Below, one piece after another: positions 23,804 through 34,432 of a DNA stretch of 64,000 nt. The notes beneath the pieces are model-generated. The model did no database searches, had not been told where the DNA came from, and worked only from the letters and a program-made list of their open reading frames with translations. Location: positions 116,136,534 through 116,200,533 of the forward strand of contig NC_051083.1 of NCBI RefSeq assembly GCF_004664715.2, in the 5' to 3' direction. The DNA comes from Peromyscus leucopus (lineage: Eukaryota > Chordata > Mammalia > Rodentia > Cricetidae). The translations under genes were made by a program, and so were the position numbers. Position 1 is the first letter of the stretch. Each line of letters starts with the position of its first letter.

Positions 23804-23925
23804 GAACTCCCAGTCCCATTGCTTTCTGTTCATCTTGTAAGTACTCTTGTGATGGCTACTCGTCTAATCCAGGATAATTTCTTCATCTCAATATCATGTC
23901 TTAACCATGTGCTATTTTTCACAAT
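23520..23925 (-). mobile_element. Ancient mammalian LTR-like repeat split by (CA)n
   Basis: 'attaccacaggtatagtagctt', 'catagttctagatgtcagaaa' and, beyond the microsatellite, 'actcttgtgatggctact ... aatccaggataatttcttcatctca' occur in the order of an old MLT/MER-type repeat. Family assignment is uncertain. Confidence 0.4.
23750..23801. repeat. (CA)n microsatellite
   Basis: About 25 pure CA units. Confidence 0.95.
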
Positions 23926-24047
23926 TTCTGAAGCTTGGGTTGTGGAGGTATTTGGAAGTGGTACTTGTTTAATCTACTATTGGGTCTGTTTTAAGCTTAA
24001 ACAAAAGTCATTAATAATAACAATAAATAAAAAAATTGAAACTGTTT

Positions 24048-24285
24048 TGAAGGCCTGGGGAGATGGCTCAATGAGTAAGAGCCTTTGCTGCACAAGCATA
24101 AGAATGTGAGTTCAACTCCCCAGAACCCATATCAAAAAGCTGAGTGTGACTGAGCATACATCTGTAACTCCAGTGTCTTACTAGAGGGGTGGGGAACAGG
24201 AGGATCATTGAGGCTTTCTAGCTGCCAGCCTAGCTCCAGATTCAATGAGAGACTGTGTCTTAAAGAAGTAAGGTGGAGAGTGATA
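24048..24285 (+). repeat. Composite tRNA/B1-like SINE (B4/RSINE-type)
   Basis: tRNA-like head 'ggcctggggagatggctcaatgag' fused to a B1-like body (ctgtaactccagtgtcttac ... gagagactgtgtctt). Confidence 0.7.
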
Positions 24286-24290
24286 GATCA

Positions 24291-24856
24291 TGTTTCACAA
24301 ATCCTAAATGGTCTTATAATAAAAACCCAGAGTCGGATATTGGGATAAATGCTGAAAGATCAGAGGAAACAAGCCACAGCCACTTCTCACCTCACCAACT
24401 CCTCAGTCGATCCCGTCTCCACGGATCCTGTCTCCATGAGTCCTTAGACTGAATGCCTCTGAATCCTCAGTCGAAAGGGCCTCAGTTCCTGTCTCCTCTT
24501 GCCTCATATGTCTTTCTCCACCCAGCCTTATCATTTCCTGTGGTAACCTTCCTAGTGCTGGGATTAATGGTGAATGTGTTTCTGGTAGCAAAGGCATGAG
24601 ATCTCAGGTAATGGGATTAAAGGTGTGTATCACCACTGCCTAGCTCTGTTTCCCTCTTAGACTGGATTAATCTTGTGTAATCTAGGGTGGCTTTGAACTC
24701 ACAGATATCCAGACAGATCTCTGCCTCTGCTACCTGAGTTCTAGGACTAAAGATGTGTGCCATTACTGCCTGATCTCTATGGCTAACTCTGTGGCTAGCT
24801 CTGTCCTCTGGTCTTCAGGCAAACTTTATTTTTTACATTACAAATATATTATCACA
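24291..24856 (-). mobile_element. Probable ERV LTR (orientation tentative)
   Basis: Starts TGTTTCACAAATCC and ends ...TATTATCACA, so both strands have TG...CA ends. A B1-derived segment is embedded at about 24540-24770. The piece 24291-24400 recurs inverted at 26135-26255, showing that it is a dispersed family. An AATAAA lies near the right end when read on the minus strand. No clean TSD was found. Confidence 0.55.
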
Positions 24857-24861
24857 CAAGT

Positions 24862-25003
24862 ATGTTGGGCATGCCTTTATTGGTGTATGTCTGTAGTCCT
24901 AGTATTTGTGAGGTAGAAGCAGGAGGATCAGGAGTTCAAAGGCAGCCTCGGCATGTAGTGAGTTTGAGGCCAGCCTGAGATCATAAGATCCCATCTCAAA
25001 AAC
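24862..25003 (+). repeat. Diverged B1 SINE
   Basis: 'gttgggcatgcctttattgg ... gtttgaggccagcctgagatc ... ccatctcaaaaac'. Its A-rich tail is the target of the adjoining LTR. Confidence 0.7.
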
Positions 25004-25009
25004 AACAAC

Positions 25010-25366
25010 TGTAGGCAAATATTCCTGTCCTACCAGCCTGCTCCCAAATAAATGCACAGAGACTTCTTATTCATTATGAAAACTAGGTCGATAGCTTAGG
25101 ATTGTTTCTAACTAGTTCTTAAAACTTAACCCACTCTATTCATCTATATGTTGCCATGTGACTCATGGCTTTTACCTCTTTTCTTGCATGTCTGTTTCCT
25201 CTTGTCCACTGGCAATTCTTCCCTTCTTCTTCCCAGAGTTCTATGTCTGGCTCTCCAACCTATACCTCCTGCCTAGTTAATGGCCGGTTAGATTTTTATT
25301 AAACCAATTAGAAGGTGCCTTGTCAAAGACACATCTTCACAGTGTACAAAGGATTATTCCACAACA
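25010..25366 (-). mobile_element. ERV2 solo LTR
   Basis: Plus strand reads TGTAGGC...CCACAACA (357 bp). Read on the minus strand it has the U3 'accggccattaactaggcagg' and 'ataggttgg', matching the other LTRs of this family in the window. The flanking six bases, AACAAC and AATGAC, agree at four positions, so the TSD has decayed. Confidence 0.75.
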
Positions 25367-25382
25367 AATGACAACAAAAAGG

Positions 25383-25665
25383 AGTGCTGGGGAGATGCTT
25401 CCACCGCTAAATTGCTGTACTGGAGCAAGGACCTGAGTTCAATCCTCAGAACCCATTTAACAGCCCGGTCTGGTGGTGTGCTCTTGTATCCCAGGACTGG
25501 GGAGGCAGAGACAAGCAGATCTGTGGCAATTGCTGGCCGGCCAGCCTAGCCTAGTAAGAGGCTCCAGGCCGGAGAAAAACTGTGTCAGTTAAGGAAGGCT
25601 TGTTATCTTCTGGAATCCCTCCATCACCACCCCCACACACATAGTAAAAATAAATAAGAGAAACC
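25383..25665 (+). repeat. Composite tRNA/B1-like SINE
   Basis: Head 'gtgctggggagatgcttcc', B box 'gagttcaatcctcagaaccc', B1-like middle 'ccaggactggggaggcagagac', then 'ccggccagcctagcctag'. Ends in an A-rich tail. Confidence 0.75.
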
Positions 25666-25779
25666 AAAAAGAAGAAAATAAAGTCCTTGGCAAAACAGAT
25701 TTCTGGGTTTCAGGTTACTTTTACTGTAACTTGTATTCCTAGAAAGGGGATGGAGTGACTAGAATAGCTTTATTTTCGG

Positions 25780-26125
25780 CAGCAAATCCATCCAGGTGAG
25801 CTACCTTTCCGCCTCTGTACATGCCCTGTGCGACTGCACCTGTGGGCCAGCATGGGCTTTGCAGAGTTTCCAAGCAGGATGGAGACTGCCAAGGATTCGG
25901 CGGCTACCATCTGAGAAACTGTGGTGGGTGCACTCCAGCACACTAGTATACTTGAATTCCTTCTCCTCCTTAGGTGGCTCTAACTTGGACAGCTCGAGAC
26001 CAAATGGGAGAGGCCTGCTTACAGACCAAAGCTCTGGGACCAGGTGTCTGGAGAAACCAGAAAACTCCCTCACAAGGTACAGGAACTGAGGTTTTTCGGC
26101 TGAGGGCTCAGAGGCATTCAATCAT
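25780..26125. other. GC-richer unassigned segment open on both strands
   Basis: An open frame of 97 codons (plus, ATG at 25796) and one of 106 codons (minus, ATG at 26121) overlap across nearly the same DNA. No repeat family is recognised, and G+C exceeds the flanks. Neither product shows a domain. It may be an unclassified repeat, a processed pseudogene fragment or single-copy DNA. Confidence 0.3.
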
Positions 26126-26134
26126 AGGATTCGT

Positions 26135-26255
26135 GGGGTTGGTGAGGTGAGAAGTGGCTATGACTTGTTCCTTTGTCTCTCTGGTCTTTCAATATTTACC
26201 CCAATATCAGGCTCCAGGTTTTTATTAAGACCATTTAGGATTCGGGCAACAATCA
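26135..26255 (+). mobile_element. ERV LTR fragment
   Basis: Reverse complement of the left end of the LTR at 24291: 'ggtgaggtgagaagtggct' and 'tttttattaagaccatttagga'. This makes an inverted pair about 1.8 kb apart. It is truncated on one side, at unassigned sequence ahead of the (AC)n. Confidence 0.7.
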
Positions 26256-26266
26256 ACCTCCTCTGG

Positions 26267-26268
<2 letters not shown>

Positions 26269-26312
<44 letters not shown>
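26269..26312. repeat. (AC)22 microsatellite
   Basis: Pure dinucleotide run. Confidence 0.95.
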
Positions 26313-26313
<1 letters not shown>

Positions 26314-26740
26314 ACATTTACCACCACACATAATTTAAAAAGAATTAGAGAAAATGATTTGGGCATTACATAATTATTCCCTTTTGATTTTTCAAAGACA
26401 ATGTTGAGGAGCAAAGAATGGACAGGTAAAAACTGAGAGTAGACATTAAGTTTCAGGATGAGTCACACCTAAAAAGATGAGCATGTTATCTAAGTAAAGA
26501 CCATGCTAGATTGATTATTACTATTTTGCTCTCTAGAAAAATATTTTTAAATATATTATTTATATATTATTTATTATAGCTATATTATATAATATATATA
26601 ATTATATGTCAAGTATTATTTTATATTAATTATAGATATATACAGAGAGATCTGCTTATATATTTTAAAGAAGAGAAAGCTTTCCCTTTAGTCAAAGGGA
26701 AAAACTATTATCTGAAAAGTGATAGCTGAATGGCTACCTG
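26313..26740. other. AT-rich sequence
   Basis: Imperfect ATATAT-rich region at 26545-26650. No gene. Confidence 0.45.
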
Positions 26741-26741
26741 C

Positions 26742-27062
26742 TATGGATTGAGTATGGTTTCACCTTTACAAAGCTCAAATTGATGTCACTTGACAATGTT
26801 GAGAGGTGGAGCCTAGTGGAATGTGTTCGGGCCACAAGGATGGAGTCTTTATGATTAAGAAGACTGGATTGGTTACCTAAAGAAGAAGAGTTTATGAAGC
26901 AGTCTCTTCTCATGTTCTAGCCTCCTTTACCACAGAACTCCTCACTCTCCTGTTCTCAAAAATGAGTGAACATCACACAGAATGTCACGAGATGCCAACA
27001 CCATGTTCTTGGATTTCCTAGACTCCTGAACTGTGAGTCAAAATAAGTCCCTTTTCCTTATA
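26742..27062 (+). mobile_element. MLT1-like MaLR LTR, ancient
   Basis: Order of MLT1-type segments: 'tatggattgagtatggtttc', 'ttgagaggtggagcctag', 'cttggatttcctagactcc', and 'tgtgagtcaaaataagtcccttttcc'. Confidence 0.6.
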
Positions 27063-27136
27063 AATTACTAAAGGCCATAACTACATCCTGAAATGGCAAT
27101 AATAGATATTTTTAATAATTATAACAACAACAATAA

Positions 27137-27292
27137 GCTAGGCAGTGGTAGCGCAAGCCTTTAATCCCAGCACTCGGGAGGCAAAGGCAGGTGGATCTCT
27201 GTGAGTTCGAGGCCAGCCAGGGCTACAGTGTGAGTTCCAGGAAAGGCGCCCAAGCTACACAGAGAAACCCTGTCTCGAAAAAACAAAACAAA
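27137..27292 (+). repeat. B1 SINE with TSD
   Basis: 'ctaggcagtggtagcgcaagcc ... acagagaaaccctgtctcg', followed by an (AAAAC)n tail. The flanks share 'acaataa'-type sequence, consistent with a TSD. Confidence 0.92.
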
Positions 27293-27379
27293 ACAAAACA
27301 AAAAAAAACAATAATAAGTGTAGCAGTAATTAGCATTATTTGAGTTAGTATGAATATACTTCTAAAACACTTGGATTAG

Positions 27380-27548
27380 ATATTTAATTTCTTTCTCAAA
27401 ATAGCTCAAGAAAGAAATTACAAGGACTTTTCTTTGACAGAGGAGGAACATATATGTTCGATAAATCAAGTGACTTATCCAACAACACTACTAAATGGCA
27501 GGGATATGTCAAGATCCAAAGCTGTCAAGTCTAGAGCCTGCTCTGGGA
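27380..27548 (-). repeat. MIR SINE
   Basis: Complement of MIR core: 'tttgacagaggaggaaca', 'aagtgacttatccaacaacac', and 'gtcaagtctagagcctgctct'. Confidence 0.6.
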
Positions 27549-27822
27549 ATACAATTGTGAAATATCACTGATATTGCAATATTCTAATGGAAAGAACACT
27601 GGGGAAATTTCTAGAAGGGAAGTATGCAAGCCCTTGAGATGGTATCTTCAGGAAATATGACTAGTTGATTGGATCCAGATGTACTTCCCTAAGTTAGAAT
27701 ATTAAGGGTGATAAACAATGTAGTGTGTGTTGAGGGCATTGTTGGGTGAAATCACTGCAAAAAAGATAAATTATGCAAAAGCCCTCTGGTGGAAGTACAC
27801 TAAAGGATGAAAACAGTGATTA
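27549..27822. other. Unassigned sequence between MIR and B3
   Basis: No recognised feature. Confidence 0.4.
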
Positions 27823-28025
27823 TAGGGCTGGAGAGATGGCCCAGTGCTGAAGAACACTTCCTACTCTCCCAAAGGACCTGAATTTTTTACAGCACCCACA
27901 TCAGGTGACTACCAACTGCTTGTAGCTCCAGCTTCAGGGGATCTGATGCCTACTTTTGGCCTCCACAGGCACTGCGTGTATGCCCACATATAGACATAAA
28001 ATATACATTATTAAAAATAAGATGA
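27823..28025 (+). repeat. B3-class SINE
   Basis: Head 'agggctggagagatggccca', then 'agcacccacatcaggtgact', 'cttgtagctccagcttcagggg', and 'tttggcctccacaggcac'. Confidence 0.88.
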
Positions 28026-28185
28026 ACCTTTAAAATATAAATAAAACAATGCTTAATGTATGTAGAAGGTAGTGGATATAGGAAAATATGTCATGCACTA
28101 AAATGAGAGGTCTGAGCAGAGTTCAGGTCCTAGAAGGTTGTACATGTAAGGGTTGATACTAAAGTAGTGGTCCTGAACTGATGAC

Positions 28186-28589
28186 TGCCATGGGGTATCT
28201 TTCTGTATGCTGTAAATATGTGTTGCTATGACTGGTTAATAAAGAAGCTGCTCTGGCCTATGGTGAGTCAGGCTATAGCCAGGCAGGAAGTCCAAGAGAG
28301 AGACAGAAACAGGAAATGAGAGGCAGAGGAGACGTCAGCCTGCTGCCCGAGGAACAACATGTCAGCAGACCTGGGTAAGGCATGGAACACATGGCAAAAC
28401 ATAGATTAATATAAATGGGTTAATTTAAGATATAAGAGCTAGCTAGCAAGAGACCTGCCATAGACCATACAGTTTGTAAATAATATTAAGCCTCTGAATG
28501 ATTATTTTATAAGCAGCTGTGTGACCGTGGGTGGGAGAGATTCATCCGGACCGTGGGGCCGGGCAGGAACAGACAAACTTCCAGCTACA
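28186..28589 (+). mobile_element. ERV2 solo LTR, 404 bp, exact 6-bp TSD
   Basis: Begins TGCCATGGGG and ends AGCTACA. The flanks carry the identical hexamer GATGAC (28180-28185 and 28590-28595), the 6-bp TSD typical of class II ERVs. The U3 'ctgtaaatatgtgttgc' and R 'ttaatataaatgggttaatttaag' match the LTR of the element at 47368-47724. No internal sequence is present, so it arose by LTR-LTR recombination. Confidence 0.9.
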
Positions 28590-28894
28590 GATGACAATTT
28601 TACTCCCCCATTCAGGAGACAAGACAATGTCTGTAAACATTTTTGTTATCTCAAATGAGAGTGGGCTGTTACTGGTTAGTGAGTGGAGGCCAGGGATACT
28701 GACCAACATCCTACAGTGCACAAGACAGGCTTTAAAGAATATTTGGCCCTCAGTATCAGTGGTGCTGAGATGAGAAGCCTTGTTCTAAAGTAATGGGAAA
28801 GTCTTAAATAGATGAGTGGCCAAATATCCCATCTATTTTAAGATGAATGTTTCACATTGTTTATGTCTGATGTCATTGTGGAGAATTGATGGTG

Positions 28895-29590
28895 GAGATC
28901 AATGGCTGAGGACAGGTAGACTTACCATGGAATTTTCATAGAAGTTATGACAATGGTAAAGAGACAAGATGAACTGCCAATCTCTCGTAATCAGATTGGT
29001 AACTACCCCAATTGTCACCATAGAATCTTCACCCAGTAACTGATGGAAACAGATGCAGAGATCCACAGCCAAGCATTGGGCCGAGCTCCGAGAATCCTCC
29101 TGAAGAAAGGGAGGAGGGATTGTATGAGCCAGGGAGGTCAAGGTCATGACAGGGAACCCACAGAAGCAACTGACCTGGGCTCATGGGAACTCACAGACTA
29201 CGGACCAACAGTTAGAGCGGCTGCATGGGACAGGCCTAGACCCTCTGCATATGTGTGACAGTTGTGTGGCTTGGTCTACTTGTGGGACTCTTGGCAGTGG
29301 GAGCAGGGCCTATTCCTAACACTTTGGATGGCTTTTAGGAACCTGCTCCTAATGTTGGGTTGCCTTGCCCAGCTTCAATACAAGGAGAGGAACTTAGTCC
29401 TACCTCATCTTGATATGCCATGCTTTGTTGACACCCATGGGAGGCCTGCCCCTTTCTGAGCAGAAATAGAGGAGGAGTGGATTGGGGGGGTGGGTAGAGG
29501 GAAAGTGGGGGAGGCAATGGGAGGAGAGGAGGGAGGGAAAACTGTGTTGGAAAGTAAAATAAATGAAAAAATTTAATTAATAAAAAATAA
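28895..29590 (+). mobile_element. L1 3' UTR, rodent-type
   Basis: 'aaacagatgcagagatccacag', 'catgggaactcacagactacg', a G-rich polypurine tract (29485-29540) and a poly(A)-like end at about 29565-29590 follow the rodent L1 3' UTR order. Moderately diverged and 5' truncated. Confidence 0.75.
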
Positions 29591-29749
29591 AGCAAGGTTT
29601 TGAAAGGACCCATGTTCTATTTCAAAGGACTTCCTGAGGGATTATAGAGGCAGTGCTTAAGGAACAAAAAGAATCAAAGAGAATGTACACATTGTTTGGC
29701 TTTAGCTGATGGGTGGATGATGAATGGAGAGGTACAAATGGAGGAGAAA

Positions 29750-30240
29750 AGAATCTGTTTCCTTCTAGTAACCTCTAACATCATCAAGCAAATTCAGCAT
29801 ACACTGCTCTTTCCTGGATTCCTCACAAGTCCCAAAATCAATATCCCCATTTTCAGTCATGTACCCTCAGTTCATTCTTCAGACAGCTGCCAGCATTGAT
29901 CACTCAAAAACATAAATTAGATATGACTATTGTGACTTTAAAGATCTCCCAGAAATTTCTCATGGCACTAATGGTAAAACCAAAGTCCTCACCATGACTG
30001 TATGTGATATGTATCTTGCCTATTTTTCTACCATCTCCTATACTCTTCCCATAGTCACCACTTTCCAGACACACTGTGGTCTCACTGTGCTTTGGCCTTG
30101 GGGTCTTGGCTCTTGGCTCTTGCTGTTGCCCTGGCTGGGCTGGTCCTTTTGCTCCACTATTCTCAATATTCTCCTAACCGTATCTTTCCTAACTTCAAAG
30201 CTTTAGTCTGAATGTCACTTCCTCAAAGAGGACCAACTTT
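29750..30240 (-). mobile_element. L2 LINE 3' end, ancient
   Basis: Complement of an L2 tail: 'cttgcctatttttctaccatctcctatactctt', 'actttccagacacactg', 'ctttagtctgaatgtcacttcctcaaagagg'. Confidence 0.65.
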
Positions 30241-30244
30241 TACT

Positions 30245-30660
30245 CTGTTTATTAACCATACAGAAGAGAATAAGGGTTAGTTCCCACCATGACAGTGGCG
30301 CTGGCTGGCCAGGCTGTACCAGCCACTGAGGCAGTTACGTCATCACCTGCCGTCAGATACCTTTTGTCAGCTTTGCGACACTCGAACCGTTTAAAAGTGC
30401 TGGTCCATTACAGTCCCTCTTCCTTTTGCCTCTCTTCTTCCTCTTGTCTCTCTTGTCTGTCTGACTCTCTCATGTCCCCACTCCGAGTCTGCCTTTCCCT
30501 CTTTCACTCTCCCCCTCCCCCAATAAACCTTTTGCACTAATTCTGTTGGATGTGGTGTGTTAGCTTATTGGCATACCTTAGCAGGGCTTGCCCAAAGGAC
30601 CCACTTAACCTTTCTTAAAAAAAAAAAAAAAACAAAAACAAAAAACAAAAAAAAACCCTC
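30245..30660 (+). mobile_element. LTR-like element with CRE, TATA-like box and poly(A) signal
   Basis: In order: an ATF/CRE-type TTACGTCA (30335-30342), a TATA-like TTTAAAAG (30389-30396), a CT-rich leader, AATAAA (30521-30526), and a U5-like GT-rich stretch. An A-rich tail follows at 30616-30656. This is the U3-R-U5 order of a retroviral LTR. The family is not recognised, and ends and TSD are unclear. The 83-codon frame at 30289-30540 has no domain. Confidence 0.45.
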
Positions 30661-30689
30661 TTAATTAGTTGTATACCTTCTCCACACTT

Positions 30690-31960
30690 CAGAATATTCA
30701 TCAATACACTGAAGATCAAAGACCTCTTAGTAAGCAAATGGAAATTTCAATACATGATTCTGAGAACACTACATAGGCATTTGGAATAAAGAAAAAGTGG
30801 GATTCACTTTATACATCGTACATAATGATAAATTCTGTATGGATCATATAGGAATATAAATGTAAACCAAAAAAAGTCCTAGAGGGAGACACAAATGAAC
30901 TCCTCTGTAGCTAGAGTTTTAGAGTTTTTCTCTCCAGGTCCCACCAAGCCCTGGCAGTCCCGTAGCCCACTTATAAAATAAACATACAGACGCTTATATT
31001 ATTTAAACTGCTAGGCCATTAGCTCAGGCCTACCATTGTCTAGCTCTTACTATTATACTCAGCCCATTTCTATTAATCTATATGTTGACATGTGTTCTGT
31101 GGCTTTACCTGTACCTTACATCTTCCTTGTCATGGCGGTGGCTGGCAGTGTCTCCCTCTCTGCCTTCCTGTTCTCTCAATTCTCCTCTCTGTTAGTCCCA
31201 CCTATACGTCCTGCCTGGCTACTGGCCAAACAGTGTTTTATTTATTAACCAATCAGAGTAACACATTTGACATACAGAACATCCCACAGCACTCCTCTTT
31301 GATGGATGTGTAGGGAAAGACCTAGTTATAGTACAGAATGATATAAAAGAACATTTGACTACATTGAAACACACATGCATACAAAGTTGCACCATAAATA
31401 AGAAAAATGGCAGAAAATACTTGCAACCTATACCATAAAGACTGATAACTTTACCATAAAGAATTGTAAAAGTTTAAGAAAAAATTTGAAACCCTTATTA
31501 TAAATGTGTTAATAACACAAACACCCAATTCATCAAAAATTTAAGTAGCCCTTAAACATGTGAAAAGATAGAGAACTTCCCTTATAATAGGAATATGCTA
31601 AGTAAAATTGCACTGAATATCAGATTAGCAGAGGCTAAAAAGTCCAACAAAAGACTCTGATTGGCAAAGCTATGCATAAAAAGACATATACCTGTATTGA
31701 TGGTCATCAAGAAAATTGGTACCACTCTTGAAGAGAATTTGTCAGTATCAAATTAACCTAAATATAGATTTGACCTAGTAACCCCACTATATCTTGAAGA
31801 TTTGCTTTCATTAATACAAAAAGAAGTGCAAAGTTATTCATCACAGTGTTGTCTGAAACTGCAAAATATTGAAGTGGTTGTATAAACTATGGTACACCCA
31901 TATACCACAGTACTATGAAGTTCTGTAAAATAATTTTGTGTTTCTTGTTTTTGATCGCTG
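30690..31960 (+). mobile_element. Ancient L1 3' region, interrupted by an ERV LTR
   Basis: Old L1 segments lie on both sides of the LTR at 30906-31291. The right part has 'gcaaagttattcatcacagtgttgtctg' and 'aactatggtacacccatatacca', typical of ancient L1 ORF2 ends. No reading frame is intact. Confidence 0.6.
30906..31291 (-). mobile_element. ERV2 solo LTR, 386 bp, exact 6-bp TSD
   Basis: On the minus strand it begins TGCTGTGGGATG and ends AGCTACA. CTCCTC flanks it on both sides (30900-30905 and 31292-31297). It has the same LTR family features as at 59639-59900: 'gccaggcaggacgtatag' and 'cactgccagccaccgcc'. Nested in the ancient L1. Confidence 0.92.
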
Positions 31961-31964
31961 TTTT

Positions 31965-32133
31965 GTTAGTTTTGAATTTTTTGACAGAGTCTTAACCTTG
32001 TAGCCCAGGCTGGCCTTGAACTTGCTATGTAGTCCAGGATGCTTTCAGCCTCACTATCCTCCTTGCCTCATCTTGGCCTCAGCTATCCCAGTGCTGGGAT
32101 TATAGGCATATGCTACAATATCCAGACATATAG
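31965..32133 (-). repeat. Old B1-like SINE
   Basis: 'ttgtagcccaggctggccttgaac', 'ctcagctatcccagtgctgggattataggcatatgc', in antisense with an extra internal segment. Confidence 0.7.
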
Positions 32134-32568
32134 AAACTTGTAAAAAAAAAAAGTTATATATAACAACATTACATACTGTAAAAAAGTCAAAATCTACAAA
32201 GATTTGGGAGTAATCCTAACATGGAATATTTACAGAACTAAATCAAACAACTTTTATCTGAAAAGGACTAACATAATAATTCTGAAGGCAGAAAAATAGT
32301 TAAGATGTCTGTTTCATGTTTAAAGAGCAGTATACAAATACTAAAAATACTTTCTCTGAAGAGCTATGTGAATATAAATTCTTTTCTTAAGTTATTTTAT
32401 GATTTTGTAGATAAACTTTGGATGCTAAATCATTTTCCATTGACTTTACAGTTGCAAATGTATGCGCTATTTTGCTACCAGGCAGACCTAAGTTCAAGGA
32501 AAGATTTTCTTTAAGAGGTAATTCTACTACAAAAGCAATATAGGCAGGCCATGGTAACTCACATTTGG
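32134..32568. other. AT-rich sequence; unassigned
   Basis: No recognised repeat or exon. The 69-codon frame at 32305-32514 is without a domain. Confidence 0.4.
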
Positions 32569-32907
32569 CTCTAAAATAAACTCTTTTCTTCCCTTACAAC
32601 CAATGTCTGATCTGACATAAGGCCTACTCCAAGAGATGGAACCTGTACTCAACACTTCTTGAATGACAAGGAACCTGAGACTAGATAGCCCAGGAACCTA
32701 GGATAAAATACTACTGGTAAAGAAGAAAAAGTAGTGATAAATGACTCCTAATGATATTCTGCTGTACATGCTATACTCAGAGATTAGTGTCTTGCTCAGC
32801 GATCATAAGAGAAGTTTCCTCCTGCAGCAGTTGGGACCAGATGCAGAGACCCACTGCCAGACATTATGCAGGGGAGGAAGGGAGGGAACGGAAGGAGGGA
32901 GGGAGGA

Positions 32908-32910
<3 letters not shown>

Positions 32911-32991
<81 letters not shown>
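32911..32991. repeat. (GA)40 microsatellite
   Basis: Pure GA run preceded by a GGAA-rich stretch (32874-32910), inside the L1 3' UTR. Confidence 0.97.
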
Positions 32992-32995
<4 letters not shown>

Positions 32996-33040
32996 TGGAA
33001 CACATCCCTCTAAATGGGAGGTCTCAATCAAATCCCACCT

Positions 33041-33934
33041 GTAGGGAAAGAAGGCCAGCCAAAGAAACACCCTGACCAGAGCCAAAGAAACACTTTGGCC
33101 CTAGAACCAGAGCCAAAGAAACACATCTTGACCCTGAAACCAGAGCCAAAGAAACACACTTTGGCCCTAGAACCAGAGCCCGTGAAAGAAACACACCCTG
33201 GACCTGAAACTCAAAGGGCTAAAACAGGCCAGTGAAAGAAACATACTTTTGGCCCTGAAACCAGAGCCAAATCTGCCTCTGACCAACTGAGCATGAAACC
33301 AACGAATCCCTGAGCAAGAAAATCAGCCAGTCTCTGAGAAAAAAACAAAAAACAAAACAAAGAAACAAACAAACAAAAAACAACCAATCCCTGAGTATGA
33401 AATCTAGCCAATCTAAACTTGTCCAAACTCAAGGGGATTGAAATCTGATCAATTCCCACCCTAAAAATCTTCTCCCTGGAAAAACTCCGCCCCTGAGAAC
33501 CTCTGTATAAGCCCTGATCCTGTTCAGTTTGCAGCTGCCTTTTTCTACCCTGGCAGAGGCAGCCACTCCCCTGGATTCTTCCCTCCCAAGAACTCTCTTA
33601 AATGAGGTTTGGGTGAGGCCTACTTTCTCAGGAGCAGAGATGGAGACTTGGGCAGATCAGAGGCTAGCTAGGCTGTAACACTTTCCCAGGGGAAACCTTC
33701 CCCTGGTGGAGCCGAGTTGTTACCCTCAGGGGACCTGAGCAGAACTGTAACAACTTCGCTGGGGAAACCCTCCCTTGCCAGGGCAGAGTTGTTATGTTGA
33801 GGAAACCTTTCCCTGGAGCAGGACTTGTAAGCTGCTAAGCTTATGGTGACTTTGTGGCACGACTTGGCTCCTGACTGCCAGGATCCCTTTCCATCTGAGC
33901 TGCAACGCTTACACCTCCCATCGGAGCTCATGGA
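33041..33934 (+). mobile_element. ERV LTR with tandem repeats in U3, nested in L1
   Basis: Begins TGTAGGG and ends near CTTACA. It contains about five imperfect copies of a 33-37 bp unit with 'gccaaagaaacac' and 'ggccctagaaccag' (33056-33265), a TATA-like 'tctgtataagccctg' (33504-33518), and a second set of 'gggaaacc' / 'gagttgtta' repeats (33680-33820). L1 3' UTR flanks both sides. The flanking hexamers match only imperfectly. No internal retroviral sequence is present. Confidence 0.65.
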
Positions 33935-34432
33935 ACCCCGAGGAACAGGAAAGAGTGTAAGAACCAGAGGTGATGGAGGACACCAGGAGAACAAGACATT
34001 CTAAGACAACTGAACAAAAGTCATATGAACTCCGAGACCGAAGCAGCAAGCACAGGGTCTGTGGGCCTGCCTCCAGCCTCTGTTTATATATTACAGCTTT
34101 CAGTTTAGGATTGTTATGGGACACCTTCCTGAGTGTGAATGAGTGGGTCTCCGACCCTTGGGCCTTCTCTTGGGACTCCTTTCCTTCTGCTGGGTTGCCT
34201 TGTCCAGCCTCAATGTGATGGTTTCTGTTTTGTCTCACTATATTTTATTTTGTCATGTTTTGTTGTTATCTCTTAGAAGCCTGTTCTTTTCTAATGAGAG
34301 ATTGAAGGGAGAGGATCCAGACGGGAGGGGAGGTTGGAAAAACAGGGAGGAGTAGAGGGAGGGGAAATTATAGCCAGTCTGAATTGTCTAAGAAAATAAT
34401 CTATTTTCAATAAAAATGGAGGGAAAAGAAAC

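Larger units (their letters stand above)
32570..34432 (+). mobile_element. L1 3' UTR (Lx-type) split by an ERV LTR
   Basis: Left part: 'ctagatagcccaggaacctagg', 'tgatattctgctgtacatgc', 'cctcctgcagcagttgggacc', 'aaatgggaggtctcaatcaaatccc'. The 3' UTR resumes near 33940 with 'gaaagagtgtaagaaccagagg', 'gatggaggacaccaggagaacaag' and ends with 'attttcaataaaaatgg'. The insertion between is the LTR described next. A (GA)40 run sits in the left part. Confidence 0.8.

Noticed and set aside
33056..33265. Regularly spaced repeats resembling a CRISPR array
   Set aside because: Units are contiguous and degenerate, inside a eukaryotic LTR, with no unique spacers.
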